Counted from the first letter of the stretch, positions 1 to 9,100 are shown. The stretch is DNA of 50,382 bases from Anaerolineales bacterium (GCA_020634935.1 JACKAT010000039.1:1-50382); one strand, 5' to 3'. Numbers and translations are program-made. The notes: generated from the letters alone by a model not told the origin.

Positions 1-2
1 AA

Positions 3-482
3 GCCGAACAAGCCGGGCTGCTGGCGCTGCTACCCGGCCAGCCGATGGCGTTAACGCCTCAGCAACAGTCATTATTGAGCCGCAAAGGGCTAATGACGGC
101 AGTGGATGGCTCATCACCCCAAATTTTCAGTCCGGTGCTGGCCCAATTTATCGAGACGACGTACGGCGGCCAAATGGAGGCTGAACAGGGGGCCGGCGTG
201 CGGGTTGACGCCGGCACCGGCCAAATTTTCGTCGGCGAGGACGAGGTTACCCTTAAATTGAGCGAACCGCAGCGAAAATTGATCCAATTTTTGTGCGACC
301 GGGTGGGAACGGTGTGCAGTTACGATGATATCGCGATTGGGGTGTGGGGCATCGGCGAAGGCGTTAGTCCCGGCGCGATTTACGAGCTGGTTAAGCGCGT
401 CCGGCAAAAAATCGAGCCGGACTGGAAGCAGCCGCGCTATATTGTGACTGTGCCGGGTAAGGGGTATCGATTGGAGCCGTAA
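3..482 (+). CDS. C-terminal part of a winged-helix signalling protein (5' end outside window)
   Basis: The reading frame is open from the first bases of the window, so this is the 3' end of a longer gene; the ATG at 45 is probably internal. The last ~95 residues form an OmpR/PhoB-type winged helix. Visible landmarks are a strand pair with VRVD and GQIFV, the segment LSEPQRKLIQFLCDR, the recognition-helix region IYELVKRVRQKIEPD and the terminal wing ending VPGKGYRLEP. The preceding residues (LTPQQQSLLSRKGL, then FSPVLAQFI) resemble the linker between an AAA/STAND-type ATPase and a winged helix in Chloroflexota proteins; that is from memory of the family. The missing N-terminus makes the full role unknown. 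DNA binding is likely. Confidence 0.75.
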   Translation, partial: AEQAGLLALLPGQPMALTPQQQSLLSRKGLMTAVDGSSPQIFSPVLAQFIETTYGGQMEAEQGAGVRVDAGTGQIFVGEDEVTLKLSEPQRKLIQFLCDRVGTVCSYDDIAIGVWGIGEGVSPGAIYELVKRVRQKIEPDWKQPRYIVTVPGKGYRLEP

Positions 483-501
483 GGCGGGGGTATTTATCAC
501 G

Positions 502-559
502 GGAGCGACAAAGCGGGCTTTGTCATTGAGCGGTGGGTCAAAGTAAACTTTGACGCTCC
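502..559. repeat. 58-bp two-hairpin element, copy 1
   Basis: Outer arms GGAGC and GCTCC enclose two perfect hairpins: GACAAAGC/GCTTTGTC with a 2-nt loop, and GTCAAAGT/ACTTTGAC with a 2-nt loop. Folded, this gives a three-way junction. It starts 20 bp after the stop codon of the upstream gene and pairs with a second copy 23 bp downstream. Confidence 0.85.
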
Positions 560-582
560 ATTTTAGGCGGGTTCAGCGGATC

Positions 583-640
583 GGAGCGACAAAGCCGGCT
601 TTGTCATCCATGTTGGGGTCAAAGTAAACTTTGACGCTCC
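583..640. repeat. 58-bp two-hairpin element, copy 2
   Basis: Same architecture and exact length as copy 1. The inner hairpin bases are almost unchanged, while the linker between hairpins differs. It is followed by a T-rich stretch and a GAGGAG ribosome binding site (about 656-661) for the next gene, so it would lie in that gene's leader. Confidence 0.85.
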
Positions 641-674
641 GGGTTTGTATTTTTAGAGGAGAAAACATCCATTG

Positions 675-1775
675 ATGACCCCAATTCAAGTCGGGATTAT
701 CGGCTGCGGTAATATTAGCGATATTTACCTCAAAAACGGCCAGAAATTCGAGATTCTTGACATTGTCGCCGTGGCGGATTTGGATTTTGAACGCGCCGCG
801 GCTAAAGCCAAGCTGTTTGACCTGCAAGCGTACACGCCGGCTGACTTATTGGCCGATCCGGCCCTCGAACTGGTGATTAATCTGACGATTCCGGCGGCGC
901 ACTATGAAGTGAGCCGGGCTATCATCGATAGCGGTAAATCGGTCTATAGTGAGAAGCCGTTGGCGACCCAATTGGATGATGGCCGCCAATTATTGGCCGC
1001 GGCTCAGGCTAAAGGGGTGCGCGTGGGCTGCGCGCCCGATACATTTTTAGGCGGCGGGCTGCAAACCTGCCGGAAGCTCATTGATGACGGCGCAATTGGC
1101 CAACCGGTCGCCGCTACAGCGTTTATGATGTCGCACGGCCCGGAAGGCTGGCATCCTAACCCGGATTTCTTCTATCAGCCGGGGGCCGGGCCACTGTTTG
1201 ATATGGGGCCGTATTATTTAACCACTCTGGCGGCGATGCTCGGTCCTATCCGGCGCGTGACCGGTTCGGCCCGAATTTCGTTCCCGGAGCGGATTATCGG
1301 CAGTGGGCCCAGAAAAGGCCAGCCGATTCAGGTCAATACGCCTACTCATGTGGCCGGACTGCTCGATTTTGCCAGCGGAGCGGTCGGTACGCTGATTACC
1401 AGCTTCGATGTGTGGGGATCGCAGCTGCCGCGCCTGGAAATATACGGCAGCGAAGGCACGCTGGCCCTACCCGACCCCAACACCTTCGCCGGGCCGGTTT
1501 TTCTGCGTCAAGCCGGCCAAACCGAGTGGCGCGAAATTAAATTAACGCATTCTTACACCGAAAACAGCCGGGGGTTAGGCGTGGCCGATTTAGCTTACGC
1601 CTTACGTTCTAATCGGCCGCATCGGGCCAATGGCACGATGGCTTTGCACGTGCTCGAAGCGATGCAAGCCTTTTTAGACGCCTCACAGAGCGGCTGTCAC
1701 GTTGAATTGGTGAGTCGCTGCGAACAACCGGCGGCTTTGCCGGCGGGCTTGCCGGTGGGGGTGTTGGATGAGTAA
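675..1775 (+). CDS. Gfo/Idh/MocA family NAD(P)-dependent oxidoreductase
   Basis: Predicted soluble dehydrogenase of about 366 residues, the usual family length. The N-terminal Rossmann fold starts VGIIGCGNIS (residues 6-15). The family signature EKP is at residues 93-95 (YSEKPLATQ), followed by the C-terminal substrate domain, where the Gly/Asp-rich stretch GPLFDMGPYYL is typical. Substrates in this family are usually sugars, inositols or related polyols; the specific one cannot be read here. The ATG at 675 is preferred because it is 13 bp after a GAGGAG site; an in-frame TTG lies immediately upstream at 672. The gene is followed by an aldo/keto reductase, so the two may act in one polyol or sugar pathway. 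Confidence 0.88.
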   Translation: MTPIQVGIIGCGNISDIYLKNGQKFEILDIVAVADLDFERAAAKAKLFDLQAYTPADLLADPALELVINLTIPAAHYEVSRAIIDSGKSVYSEKPLATQLDDGRQLLAAAQAKGVRVGCAPDTFLGGGLQTCRKLIDDGAIGQPVAATAFMMSHGPEGWHPNPDFFYQPGAGPLFDMGPYYLTTLAAMLGPIRRVTGSARISFPERIIGSGPRKGQPIQVNTPTHVAGLLDFASGAVGTLITSFDVWGSQLPRLEIYGSEGTLALPDPNTFAGPVFLRQAGQTEWREIKLTHSYTENSRGLGVADLAYALRSNRPHRANGTMALHVLEAMQAFLDASQSGCHVELVSRCEQPAALPAGLPVGVLDE

Positions 1776-1785
1776 TAGCGCTGGT

Positions 1786-1895
1786 AGAGTTAATGGAGTT
1801 CATAGAGTTGGTGGAGTTTATGGAGTTTAAGGGAGTTGATGGGGTTGGTGGGGTTGATGAAGTGGGTAGAGTGGGTAGAGTTAGTGGAGTTAAGG
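1786..1895. repeat. Degenerate 9-bp tandem repeat array (RGAGTTNNT)
   Basis: About twelve consecutive units of the form AGAGTTAAT, GGAGTTCAT, AGAGTTGGT, GGAGTTTAT fill almost all of the gap between two genes, with one 1-bp slip. The last unit overlaps the region where the ribosome binding site of the next gene should be. Related arrays occur near 18.8 kb and 43.4 kb. Confidence 0.8.
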
Positions 1896-1899
1896 CTTG

Positions 1900-2859
1900 A
1901 TGCAATATACAACTATGCCCGGTATCGATAAGCCGGTTTCGCGCATTGTGCAAGGTACGATCATGCTGAATTTCGCCGAACTCGACGAAAATTTGGCGTT
2001 ATTGGACGCTGTATGGGCGCACGGCTGCACGGCATTCGATACCGCCCATATTTATCGGCTAGGCGAATGCGAACGGGTGTTAGGCCGCTGGATTAACAGC
2101 CGGGGGCTGCGCGATCAAGTCGTGGTGATCGGCAAAGGGGCGCATCACAACGAAGATCGGCGGCGCGTCACGCCGTTTGATATTACGGCCGACCTTTTCG
2201 ACTCGTTGGCCCGCCAGCAGACCGATTATATCGATCTTTACCTGCTCCATCGCGATGATCCGTCGGTACCGGTCGGCCCGTTGATTGAAGTACTCAATGA
2301 ACATCTGGCTGCCGGCCGAATCCGCGCTTTTGGCAGTTCCAACTGGCGTCACGAGCGCATCGAGGCCGCTAATGCCTACGCCGAGGCGCACGGCCTAATT
2401 TCCTTTGCCGCGCATAGTCCTCACTTTAGTTTAGCCGTGCAGCAGCAGCCGCCCTGGCCGGATTGTGTCAGTATCGCCGGCCCGGAGCAGCAAATCGCCC
2501 GCGATTGGTATGCGCACCGCCAAATACCTCTGTTCGTCTGGTCGAGTCTGGCTGGTGGTTTTTTCTCCGGGCGCTTCCGGCGTGATAACCTTGATTCTTT
2601 TACCAGTTACTATGATCAACTGTGTGTTCAGAGTTATTGCACCGAAGATAACTTTCAGCGGCTCGAACGGGCCAATATCTTGGCCGAAGCCAAACAATTA
2701 TCGGCGCCGCAGGTCGCTTTGGCCTATGTACTCAACCAACCGCTTAATATCTTTGCTTTAGTCGGCTGCCGCACTGAAGCGGAGTTCCAAGAGGTCGCCG
2801 AGGCGGCGGAGATGGGGTTATCGGCGGCTGAAGTGGCTTATCTTTTCAATGGAGAATGA
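1900..2859 (+). CDS. Aldo/keto reductase family protein
   Basis: NAD(P)H-dependent (beta/alpha)8-barrel oxidoreductase of about 319 residues, normal for the family. The canonical tetrad is visible: Asp47 (TAFDTA), Tyr52 (HIYRLG), Lys79 (VIGKGAHH) and His117 (YLLHRDD). The segment GRIRAFGSSNW matches the conserved strand that lines the active site, and the C-terminal region (QVALAYVLNQP) matches the cofactor-binding helix region. The ATG at 1900 is preferred; a TTG sits directly before it at 1897. The ribosome binding site is weak because the 9-bp repeat array runs up to the start, though GGAG near 1886 could serve. The neighbouring Gfo/Idh/MocA enzyme suggests shared carbohydrate metabolism. 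The substrate is unknown. Confidence 0.88.
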   Translation: MQYTTMPGIDKPVSRIVQGTIMLNFAELDENLALLDAVWAHGCTAFDTAHIYRLGECERVLGRWINSRGLRDQVVVIGKGAHHNEDRRRVTPFDITADLFDSLARQQTDYIDLYLLHRDDPSVPVGPLIEVLNEHLAAGRIRAFGSSNWRHERIEAANAYAEAHGLISFAAHSPHFSLAVQQQPPWPDCVSIAGPEQQIARDWYAHRQIPLFVWSSLAGGFFSGRFRRDNLDSFTSYYDQLCVQSYCTEDNFQRLERANILAEAKQLSAPQVALAYVLNQPLNIFALVGCRTEAEFQEVAEAAEMGLSAAEVAYLFNGE

Positions 2860-2868
2860 GAATTGAGC

Positions 2869-2926
2869 GGAGCGACAAAGCGGGCTTTGTCATTGTTCGG
2901 TGGGTCAAAGTAAACTTTGACGCTCC
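2869..2926. repeat. 58-bp two-hairpin element, copy 3
   Basis: Full-length copy beginning 10 bp after the stop codon of the aldo/keto reductase. Both hairpins are perfect. The closing GCTCC is followed by GGGTTTTTGTTTT, so the folded element could also act as a terminator. Confidence 0.85.
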
Positions 2927-2944
2927 GGGTTTTTGTTTTCAAGT

Positions 2945-3049
2945 GGGTCAAAGTAAACTTTGACGCTCCGGGTTTTTGTTTTTAGGGTCAAAGTAAACTT
3001 TGACGCTCCGGGTTTTTGTTTTCAGGGTCAAAGTAAACTTTGACGCTCC
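2945..3049. repeat. Three tandem right-half copies of the hairpin element (40-bp period)
   Basis: The right half (GTCAAAGT/ACTTTGAC hairpin, GCTCC, then GGGTTTTTGTTTT) recurs at 2945, 2985 and 3025, immediately after full copy 3. The period is 40 bp, and the copies are identical except for one or two bases in the T-rich spacer. Confidence 0.85.
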
Positions 3050-3072
3050 GGGTTTTTTCTAAGGGGACGAAA

Positions 3073-3603
3073 ATGGATATTCATTTGGTTCGAACCGAGG
3101 TGGAAACGGCGGCGGCGGCGCAATTAATGATCGGTTTGGTTGAATCGAACAAAGAACGCTACAGCGACCGGTTGGATATGCTCAAAGCGTACTACTGCGG
3201 CGCGTGGTTTTTTGAAACCAGGCCGCAAGCGCCGGCTAGCTACCGGCCGCCGCACGGCGATGTGCTCATCGCCTATATCAACGACAATCCGGCCGGGACG
3301 ATCGCGTTGTGCCGGATGGATGATGACTTTTGCGAATTTAGGTCGATGTTTGTGCCGCCGGAATATCGCGGCCAGGGTATCGCGACCGCGTTGGTCCAGG
3401 CGGCGCTCAAAACGGCCCAAAGCTACGGCTACAGCGGGGTGCGCCTGATGACCGGCGAAAAACAGCCGGAAGCGCACGGCCTCTATCAAAAATTGGGCTT
3501 TTCGCTGGTCACGCCCTGGGATCACATCCCCGCCGCCGGAATGTGGTACTTTGAAAAAGCCATCGCTTCACCTTTTACCCCTAAACGTCACATCTCAGCC
3601 TAA
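3073..3603 (+). CDS. GNAT family N-acetyltransferase
   Basis: Predicted acetyl-CoA-dependent N-acyltransferase of 176 residues. The acetyl-CoA pyrophosphate-binding motif is EYRGQGIATALV (Q/R-x-x-G-x-G/A type), followed by helix ALKTAQSYGY and the terminal strand pattern HGLYQKLGFSLV seen in most GNAT enzymes. The ATG at 3073 has an AGGGGAC site 6 bp upstream. A longer frame starting with TTG at 3040 would begin inside the repeat array and is rejected. The substrate amine is unknown. The gene stands alone between the repeat array and a long gap. Confidence 0.85.
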   Translation: MDIHLVRTEVETAAAAQLMIGLVESNKERYSDRLDMLKAYYCGAWFFETRPQAPASYRPPHGDVLIAYINDNPAGTIALCRMDDDFCEFRSMFVPPEYRGQGIATALVQAALKTAQSYGYSGVRLMTGEKQPEAHGLYQKLGFSLVTPWDHIPAAGMWYFEKAIASPFTPKRHISA

Positions 3604-3682
3604 CTGCCATCTTGTTTTTACCTTCATGACAGTTTTGGCGGAAAACTGCCAGAAAATTGCAAGAATCTGACCGAGTCGCCTG

Positions 3683-3691
3683 TGTTATAAT
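3683..3691 (+). promoter_or_regulatory. Extended -10 promoter candidate for the phosphorelay operon
   Basis: TG-T-TATAAT is a perfect extended -10 box. TTGCAA at 3657-3662 is too far (23 bp) to be a good -35, but extended -10 promoters often need none. Transcription would start near 3698, leaving a leader of about 195 nt before the ATG at 3894. Nothing else gene-like is seen in the gap 3604-3893. Confidence 0.5.
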
Positions 3692-3719
3692 AGGTTAGAT
3701 CATTAATCCGGTCAGAATA

Positions 3720-3843
3720 CCTCGGCTGGCTACCCTTATTCATCGATGATTATCCATCGCTAATCTCGGCACGTCTCTTATTAATGATTCAGTGGATTGT
3801 TACTGCCCCGTGGGAGGAGCTAGAGCCAAACTCCAAGCCGAGG
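3720..3843 (+). ncRNA. Possible structured 5' leader, family not recognised
   Basis: A perfect 8-bp pairing CCTCGGCT (3720-3727) with AGCCGAGG (3836-3843) could close a 124-nt domain. Inside it, CGATG/CATCG (3744-3759) forms a hairpin, and GGCT/AGCC or GGAG/CTCC pairings compete near the 3' side. It sits between the extended -10 box and the S1-domain kinase start. I could not match it to any riboswitch or small RNA I know, so a regulatory role is inference. Confidence 0.35.
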
Positions 3844-3893
3844 TGTGGATGATACCATAACTATTTAAAAAGTAGCTGTTTTCAGAGAGATTT

Positions 3894-6191
3894 ATGACAT
3901 CGATGGAGTTGGATTATGCTGTCGGGCAGCATGTGGCCGGCATTGTGGAAAAATTGCTGCCTTACGGGTTATTTATCCGGTTGCAAGATGGCACTCGGGC
4001 GTATATTCGCCGCCGAGAGTTAACCTGGGCGGGAAATATTGATCCGCGGCTGGTTTGGAAGCCGGGCGATGAAATTGGGGCCGATATTATCGCGCTGGCA
4101 GCGCCGGGGCATACGATGGAGCTTAGTTACCGGCGAACCCAGCCTGATCCCTGGTTTGATTTTAGCGCCCAGCATCATAATGGCGATGTCGTGGCAGGAA
4201 CCGTCAAAAATATCACGGAGCACGGTGTTTTTGTAGAAGTTAGGCCCGGTGTGGACGGATTAGTGCCGCTGGCGGAAATGACCAGTTGGGAAATTACCCA
4301 ACCGGATGGATTATTGTGGCTGGGCGACCATATTGAAGCGATTATTACCCACATTGACAGCCGAACCCGAAAATTGAAGTTAAGTGTTCAGGCGCGGCTG
4401 CGCCAGATTGAAATTGTGGCCGGTATTATGAATAACTATGATTTACTGGCCCCCACCGAGCGGGTTAATAGTTACTCCGACGTATTTAATCAGGCCGAAA
4501 CTAAGGTAGAGGAAATCACGCCATTGATAATGACAAGTGAAGCCGAACCCACCGATATCGAGCGCGTTGGGCCAATTTTAGTCGTTGATGATTATAGCGA
4601 AATTCGCCGGCCTCTCATTGAGTGGTTACGCCATCAAGGTTATACCGTTGCTGAAGCGGAAAGCGCCGAAACGGCGTTGGACCGGATTGATCGCGCTATT
4701 TACGGGCTTGTCCTGGTTGATTTGCATTTGCCGGGGATCGACGGCCTGGCCTTCCTCGACCAGCTCCGCCAACGCCATTTTTCCGGTTATACGGCGCTCA
4801 TGAGCGCCGCCGAATGGCTGGCCGAGCGCCAAGAAGCCATCGAGCAAGCCGGCGTGGCGGAAGTGCTGGTTAAACCGTTGGATTTGAGCGAACTTGGGCA
4901 GTTATTGGCCAAAATTAGCCGCGATGAGCCTTTTTCAGGCCGATCCCCGGTCATAGCGGCCCCGGCGAGCGCCCCGCCGTCGTATCAGCAGTTAGCAGCG
5001 GCGCTGGGGACGGGACGATCGCTGTCGCGGCAGTTTAGGCGGGGTTTAGAGACCTTACTGGCGACAACGCCGGCGACAACGGGCTTAATTTTTCGGCTCG
5101 ACCCGATTTCTCGGGCGGTATCGATTATGGCCCAGGCCGGCCGGGCCCATTTTAGCGATGACGAGGTTTTTTACAGCCTATGGGAAAGCCCGGTGGGCGA
5201 TGTGATGGTTGAAGCGGCCCCCCTGTTAGAAAATAACGCGCGCGGCCCGGCGGCGGAGCGATTTAGGAAGTTATTGCAGCTCTTGTCGTTTGAATCGTGC
5301 CTGGGCATTCCCATTGAAGCGCATGGCGAGGTTCATCACGCGCTTTTTCTGCTGCACGACCGGCCCGACGCCTTTACGCGCTATCATCTGCGCGATACAC
5401 TGGCGGCCGGCGCGCTTTTTGCCGTGGCCATCGAGCGGGAGGCGATGGAGCAGCGCTTTCGGTCGCTAAATAAGGTTATGCTCAGCGGGCAGATGGCTAG
5501 CGGCTTTAGTCACGAAGTTTATAATAAAATGTCGGGGCTGGAGATTCAACTGCACAATTTACGGCTGGATTGCCGGCGCTATGAAAATGATCCGCAGCCG
5601 CCCGCTCAATTGAAAGAGATTAGCCAGACGGCGGATGAGCTGCTAACCACATTTAATGATTTACGGCATACAGTTGAACTGTTTCAGCAGCTTATGCGGG
5701 CTGAGCGCGGCTGCTTGGTTACAATTAACGACATTGTCCAGCAAGCGGTGACGCTGCTACAGCCGGTGCTGCGTAAGAATAAAATTAAAGTTGAAACGGA
5801 TTTAAGCCCGGACGCGCCGATTATGATCGCCAATATTGTGCAGCTTAAGCAGGCATTTCTGAATATTATGCTAAACGCCGTCCAGCAGATGGTCTTGAAA
5901 CCGGGCCGGGCCAATTTATTGACCATTAGTACGGCTTATCAACAAGCTCAAGCGCCATTACCCTTGCAAATCCGCTTTGTTGATACCGGTCCCGGCATTC
6001 ATCGCCGTTTATGGGAGCGGGTGTTTGGCTTGGGCTTTACCACGCGCTTAGGCGGCACCGGACAAGGGCTTTATATTACGCGCAGCCTGATCGAGTCGCA
6101 AGGCGGCCAGGTTTCCATCGAACGAAGTGTGATCCCGCTGGGTACCACCTTTTTGGTCAAGCTGCCGGTCGTTGTCGCGGAGGAGGGATAA
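3894..6191 (+). CDS. Hybrid histidine kinase with two N-terminal S1 RNA-binding domains (S1-S1-REC-GAF-HK)
   Basis: A 765-residue cytoplasmic kinase with no membrane segment. Two S1/OB-fold domains span residues ~9-83 and ~97-169; the second has the classic GTVKNITEHGVFVEV start and RKLKLSVQARL end. A receiver follows at ~227-340, with acidic pocket Asp232/Asp233, phospho-acceptor Asp276 (LVDLHLPG) and Lys327 (LVKPL). A divergent GAF-like region (~365-530) precedes the HisKA helix with His540 (GFSHEVYNKM). The ATPase domain has Asn661 in the N-box, DTGPG from 697 and a GGTGQGL lid. All catalytic residues are present. Two ATGs (3894 and 3903) are possible starts. The next gene begins 3 bp after the stop, so co-transcription is near certain. 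S1 domains usually bind RNA or the ribosome; their fusion to a kinase is unusual, and the ligand is unknown. Confidence 0.85.
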   Translation: MTSMELDYAVGQHVAGIVEKLLPYGLFIRLQDGTRAYIRRRELTWAGNIDPRLVWKPGDEIGADIIALAAPGHTMELSYRRTQPDPWFDFSAQHHNGDVVAGTVKNITEHGVFVEVRPGVDGLVPLAEMTSWEITQPDGLLWLGDHIEAIITHIDSRTRKLKLSVQARLRQIEIVAGIMNNYDLLAPTERVNSYSDVFNQAETKVEEITPLIMTSEAEPTDIERVGPILVVDDYSEIRRPLIEWLRHQGYTVAEAESAETALDRIDRAIYGLVLVDLHLPGIDGLAFLDQLRQRHFSGYTALMSAAEWLAERQEAIEQAGVAEVLVKPLDLSELGQLLAKISRDEPFSGRSPVIAAPASAPPSYQQLAAALGTGRSLSRQFRRGLETLLATTPATTGLIFRLDPISRAVSIMAQAGRAHFSDDEVFYSLWESPVGDVMVEAAPLLENNARGPAAERFRKLLQLLSFESCLGIPIEAHGEVHHALFLLHDRPDAFTRYHLRDTLAAGALFAVAIEREAMEQRFRSLNKVMLSGQMASGFSHEVYNKMSGLEIQLHNLRLDCRRYENDPQPPAQLKEISQTADELLTTFNDLRHTVELFQQLMRAERGCLVTINDIVQQAVTLLQPVLRKNKIKVETDLSPDAPIMIANIVQLKQAFLNIMLNAVQQMVLKPGRANLLTISTAYQQAQAPLPLQIRFVDTGPGIHRRLWERVFGLGFTTRLGGTGQGLYITRSLIESQGGQVSIERSVIPLGTTFLVKLPVVVAEEG

Positions 6192-6194
6192 ATA

Positions 6195-9100
6195 GTGAGC
6201 CAATCGCTGCGAATTTTGCTGGTTGATGATGAAGTTAGTATCTTAACGCCGCTGGCCAAATATTTGCGGGGATCGTTTAATTATGAAGTCGATACCGCCC
6301 CCACTGCGGCTGAAGCGCTGGAACAACTCCAACGGGTCCAGGGCAATTACCAAGTGGTGCTCATCGACGACTTGTTAGTGCCGGAACCGGGCGCAGAGCC
6401 GGAACCCTTGGGCGTTATTCTCACCCAAAAGATTAAAACCAGTTATCCCAGCATTGAAATTATCGTTTTTACCGGTTGGGGCATGGAATCGGCGTTGGAA
6501 ACGCTGCAAGCGGGCGCGTATCGCTATTTAGCGAAGCCGCTCAACTATCAAGAGCTGGATATTCTGGTGCGAATGGCGGCGGAGCAGAGCCAGCTTAAAA
6601 ATGCCGCTCGAGAGAAACAGATTTTAGAAAAATTGATGGAAACCAGCGCGGCGCTGCTCAATGGGCAAGATTTAAGCCAAACGCTGGCTATTGTGCTGCA
6701 AGGCGTGCAAAGTATCGGCTTTGACCGGGTGCGGCTGTATCTTTTAGCCGAAGATGGCCAGGCGATGGTCGGGACGGCTCAAGTGGGCATGACCGGCGGC
6801 TTTGTTGGTTTTCGCTGCGCGGTTTCCGCCGATGATTATATGCGGGAGGTGATGGCCGACCCGCAATCGCGCTTATACGAACGAAAAGCGGGCGAAGTGC
6901 TGCCCTATGAAGTCGAGCTGGACAAACAGGATGTCAATCAGTGGGTATGTATGCCGCTGGTGGTCGAAGGCCGGATTATCGGCAAGTTATCGATGGATAA
7001 CAAACACAGCCGGCGCTTTATCGCTACCACCGAGCTGGAACCGCTCAAATTATTCGCGGCGCAGGCGGCGGCGGCTATTTATAATGCGCAATTAAGGGCT
7101 AATGAGCAAGCCGCCCGCCAACAGGCCGAACGGCGAGCGCGTAACCTGGAAGTGATCCAGCAAGTGTCAAGCTCGCTCAATTCTACGCTGGAAGTGGATA
7201 AAATTTTGACGCTGGTCTGCCGGGCCGCGGTTGATTTGATCAAAGCCGACCACAGCGGGCTGGTTTTGTTCAAAGCGCCGGCTTATACCTACGGGGAAGT
7301 GGTGGCCGAGTATCCGGCCATCGGGACCAGCGGCGTTACCATTCAAGTGGAAGGTATTCCGCTGCAAGAAGGGTTAATTACCAACGGAGAGCCGGTAGTT
7401 TTGTCGGAAATAACCGATAAAGCCGCTCTGGGACCGGCTGGCGCGGTTTTTGACCAGTTCGACATCCGATCGGTGGTGATTGTGCCGGTGGTGCTCAAAG
7501 AGCGGATTATCGGCACGTTTAGCCTGGATGCCATCGGCCGAACCCACCAATTTACGGCGGAGGAGGTGGATCTGTGCCAAACATTCGCCAGTCAGGTGGC
7601 TATGGCGGTGGGCAACTCGCGGGCGCATAAAGCGGTTAAACGTTATGCGGAACAGCTCGATGTGCTGCATAAGATCAGCGATTATATCCAAACCTCACAA
7701 GATATTGATAAAATATTGCACGTGGTGCTAACGGGCGTCACCGCCGGATACGGCCTGGGCTTTAATCGGGCGGCGCTGTTTTTATTAGATGAATCGGGCG
7801 AAAATTTGGTCGGGCGGATGGGTATCGGCCATTTAGACGCCGCCAAGGCCCAAGCCAATTGGGAACACCTTGTCGCCGACGGTTTGCCGGGTTTTGATCA
7901 ATTTTTAAACGCGCTCGAAGGCGATCACCTGCGATCAACGCCAATTAATGATCATATTCGTCATTTATGCCTGCCCTTAGATTGTAACGGCAGCGATATC
8001 TTCTCGCGGGCCGTCTATCAGGGTAAATATTGCTTACTAACGGATAAACGGCCCGAGAGCCTGCCCGCCAGTTTTGCCCTGGCCTTTAAGCCGGCTCGAC
8101 CGTTGATTGTAGCGCCGCTATTGGCCCGCGATCAGGTGATTGGCGTGTTAGTGGCCGATAATAAGTTTACGCAGCTGGGCATTAGCGAATCGGATATCGA
8201 AGCGGTCTTAACGTTCGCCAATACGGCCGCTATCGCCATTGATAATACGCGTTTGCTGGCTGAAACCCGGATCGCCACCGAACGGTTGAGTTCGTTTTTT
8301 GAAGCGAGCAACGCGCTGGTCTCATCGCCCGATCCGGATAAGGTGATGTACGATATTTTGGAATTAGCCTGCGTGGCGGCCGAGGCCAATGGGGCCAGCT
8401 TAATTTTGGGCAATCCGCTGCGGCAGGTGAGCGTTGGCGTGGACGAGCAGGTTAATATCAAGGACGTAATCCGACCTAACGGTCTTTCAGCCAAAGTTAT
8501 GCAGAGCGGGCATTATGCCGTCATCGAAAATGTGGTTAAGGAGCGCCATCGCGTTAATCCCAGCCTCTTTTCAAACAATATTAGGGCCGCCTTGTGTTTT
8601 CCGGTGGCGGTTGAAGGCAAACGCATCGGCGTGATGTGGATTCATTACAATCAACCGCGCCGCTTCGCCAAAGCGGAAGTTGAAGCGTTACAACTCTATG
8701 TTAATCAGGCCGGTATTGCCTTTGACAGCGCACAGCGGATGAAAGAGCTGGAATATATGCGCCGCGCGGCGGAAGCGTTAGCCGGCGCGGCGGAATTAGC
8801 GGAAGTATTGGATCAAATCGTTCACAGCGCCAGAGAAATATTGCAAGCCGCTTCCACCGCGATTTGGTCTTATGATCCGGTGCGCGAAAAGTTTAACTTC
8901 AATAATTCGGCGGCGGATGGCCTGGCCCCGGAAATTTGGGACAAATACCGGCAAAATGAGGCGCAATGCGGGCAAACGCCCTATGCCATTATGGAACACG
9001 GCTGGGTGGGCGTGGAAAATGTCGATATCCTGGGCGAGTACGGCTATTTGGGCGACCCCACGCGCAAGCTGCTTGAAGAAATTGGGGCGCGAAGTTTTCA

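Noticed and set aside
114..500. Minus-strand open frame opposite the winged-helix gene
   Set aside because: It runs fully antisense to a clear domain and shows no recognisable protein features.
1609..1953. Minus-strand frame rich in Asn-Ser and Thr-Pro
   Set aside because: The composition comes from the 9-bp repeat array read in frame; there is no ribosome binding site.
2945..3049. CRISPR array
   Set aside because: The 40-bp units are nearly identical throughout, with no unique spacers and no cas genes.
3040..3072. TTG start extending the GNAT gene upstream
   Set aside because: The extra residues come from the hairpin repeat; the ATG at 3073 has its own ribosome binding site.
3720..3843. 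Known riboswitch (cyclic di-GMP, SAM, cobalamin) or 6S RNA in the leader
   Set aside because: I compared the conserved cores I remember for these families and found none; only generic stems remain.
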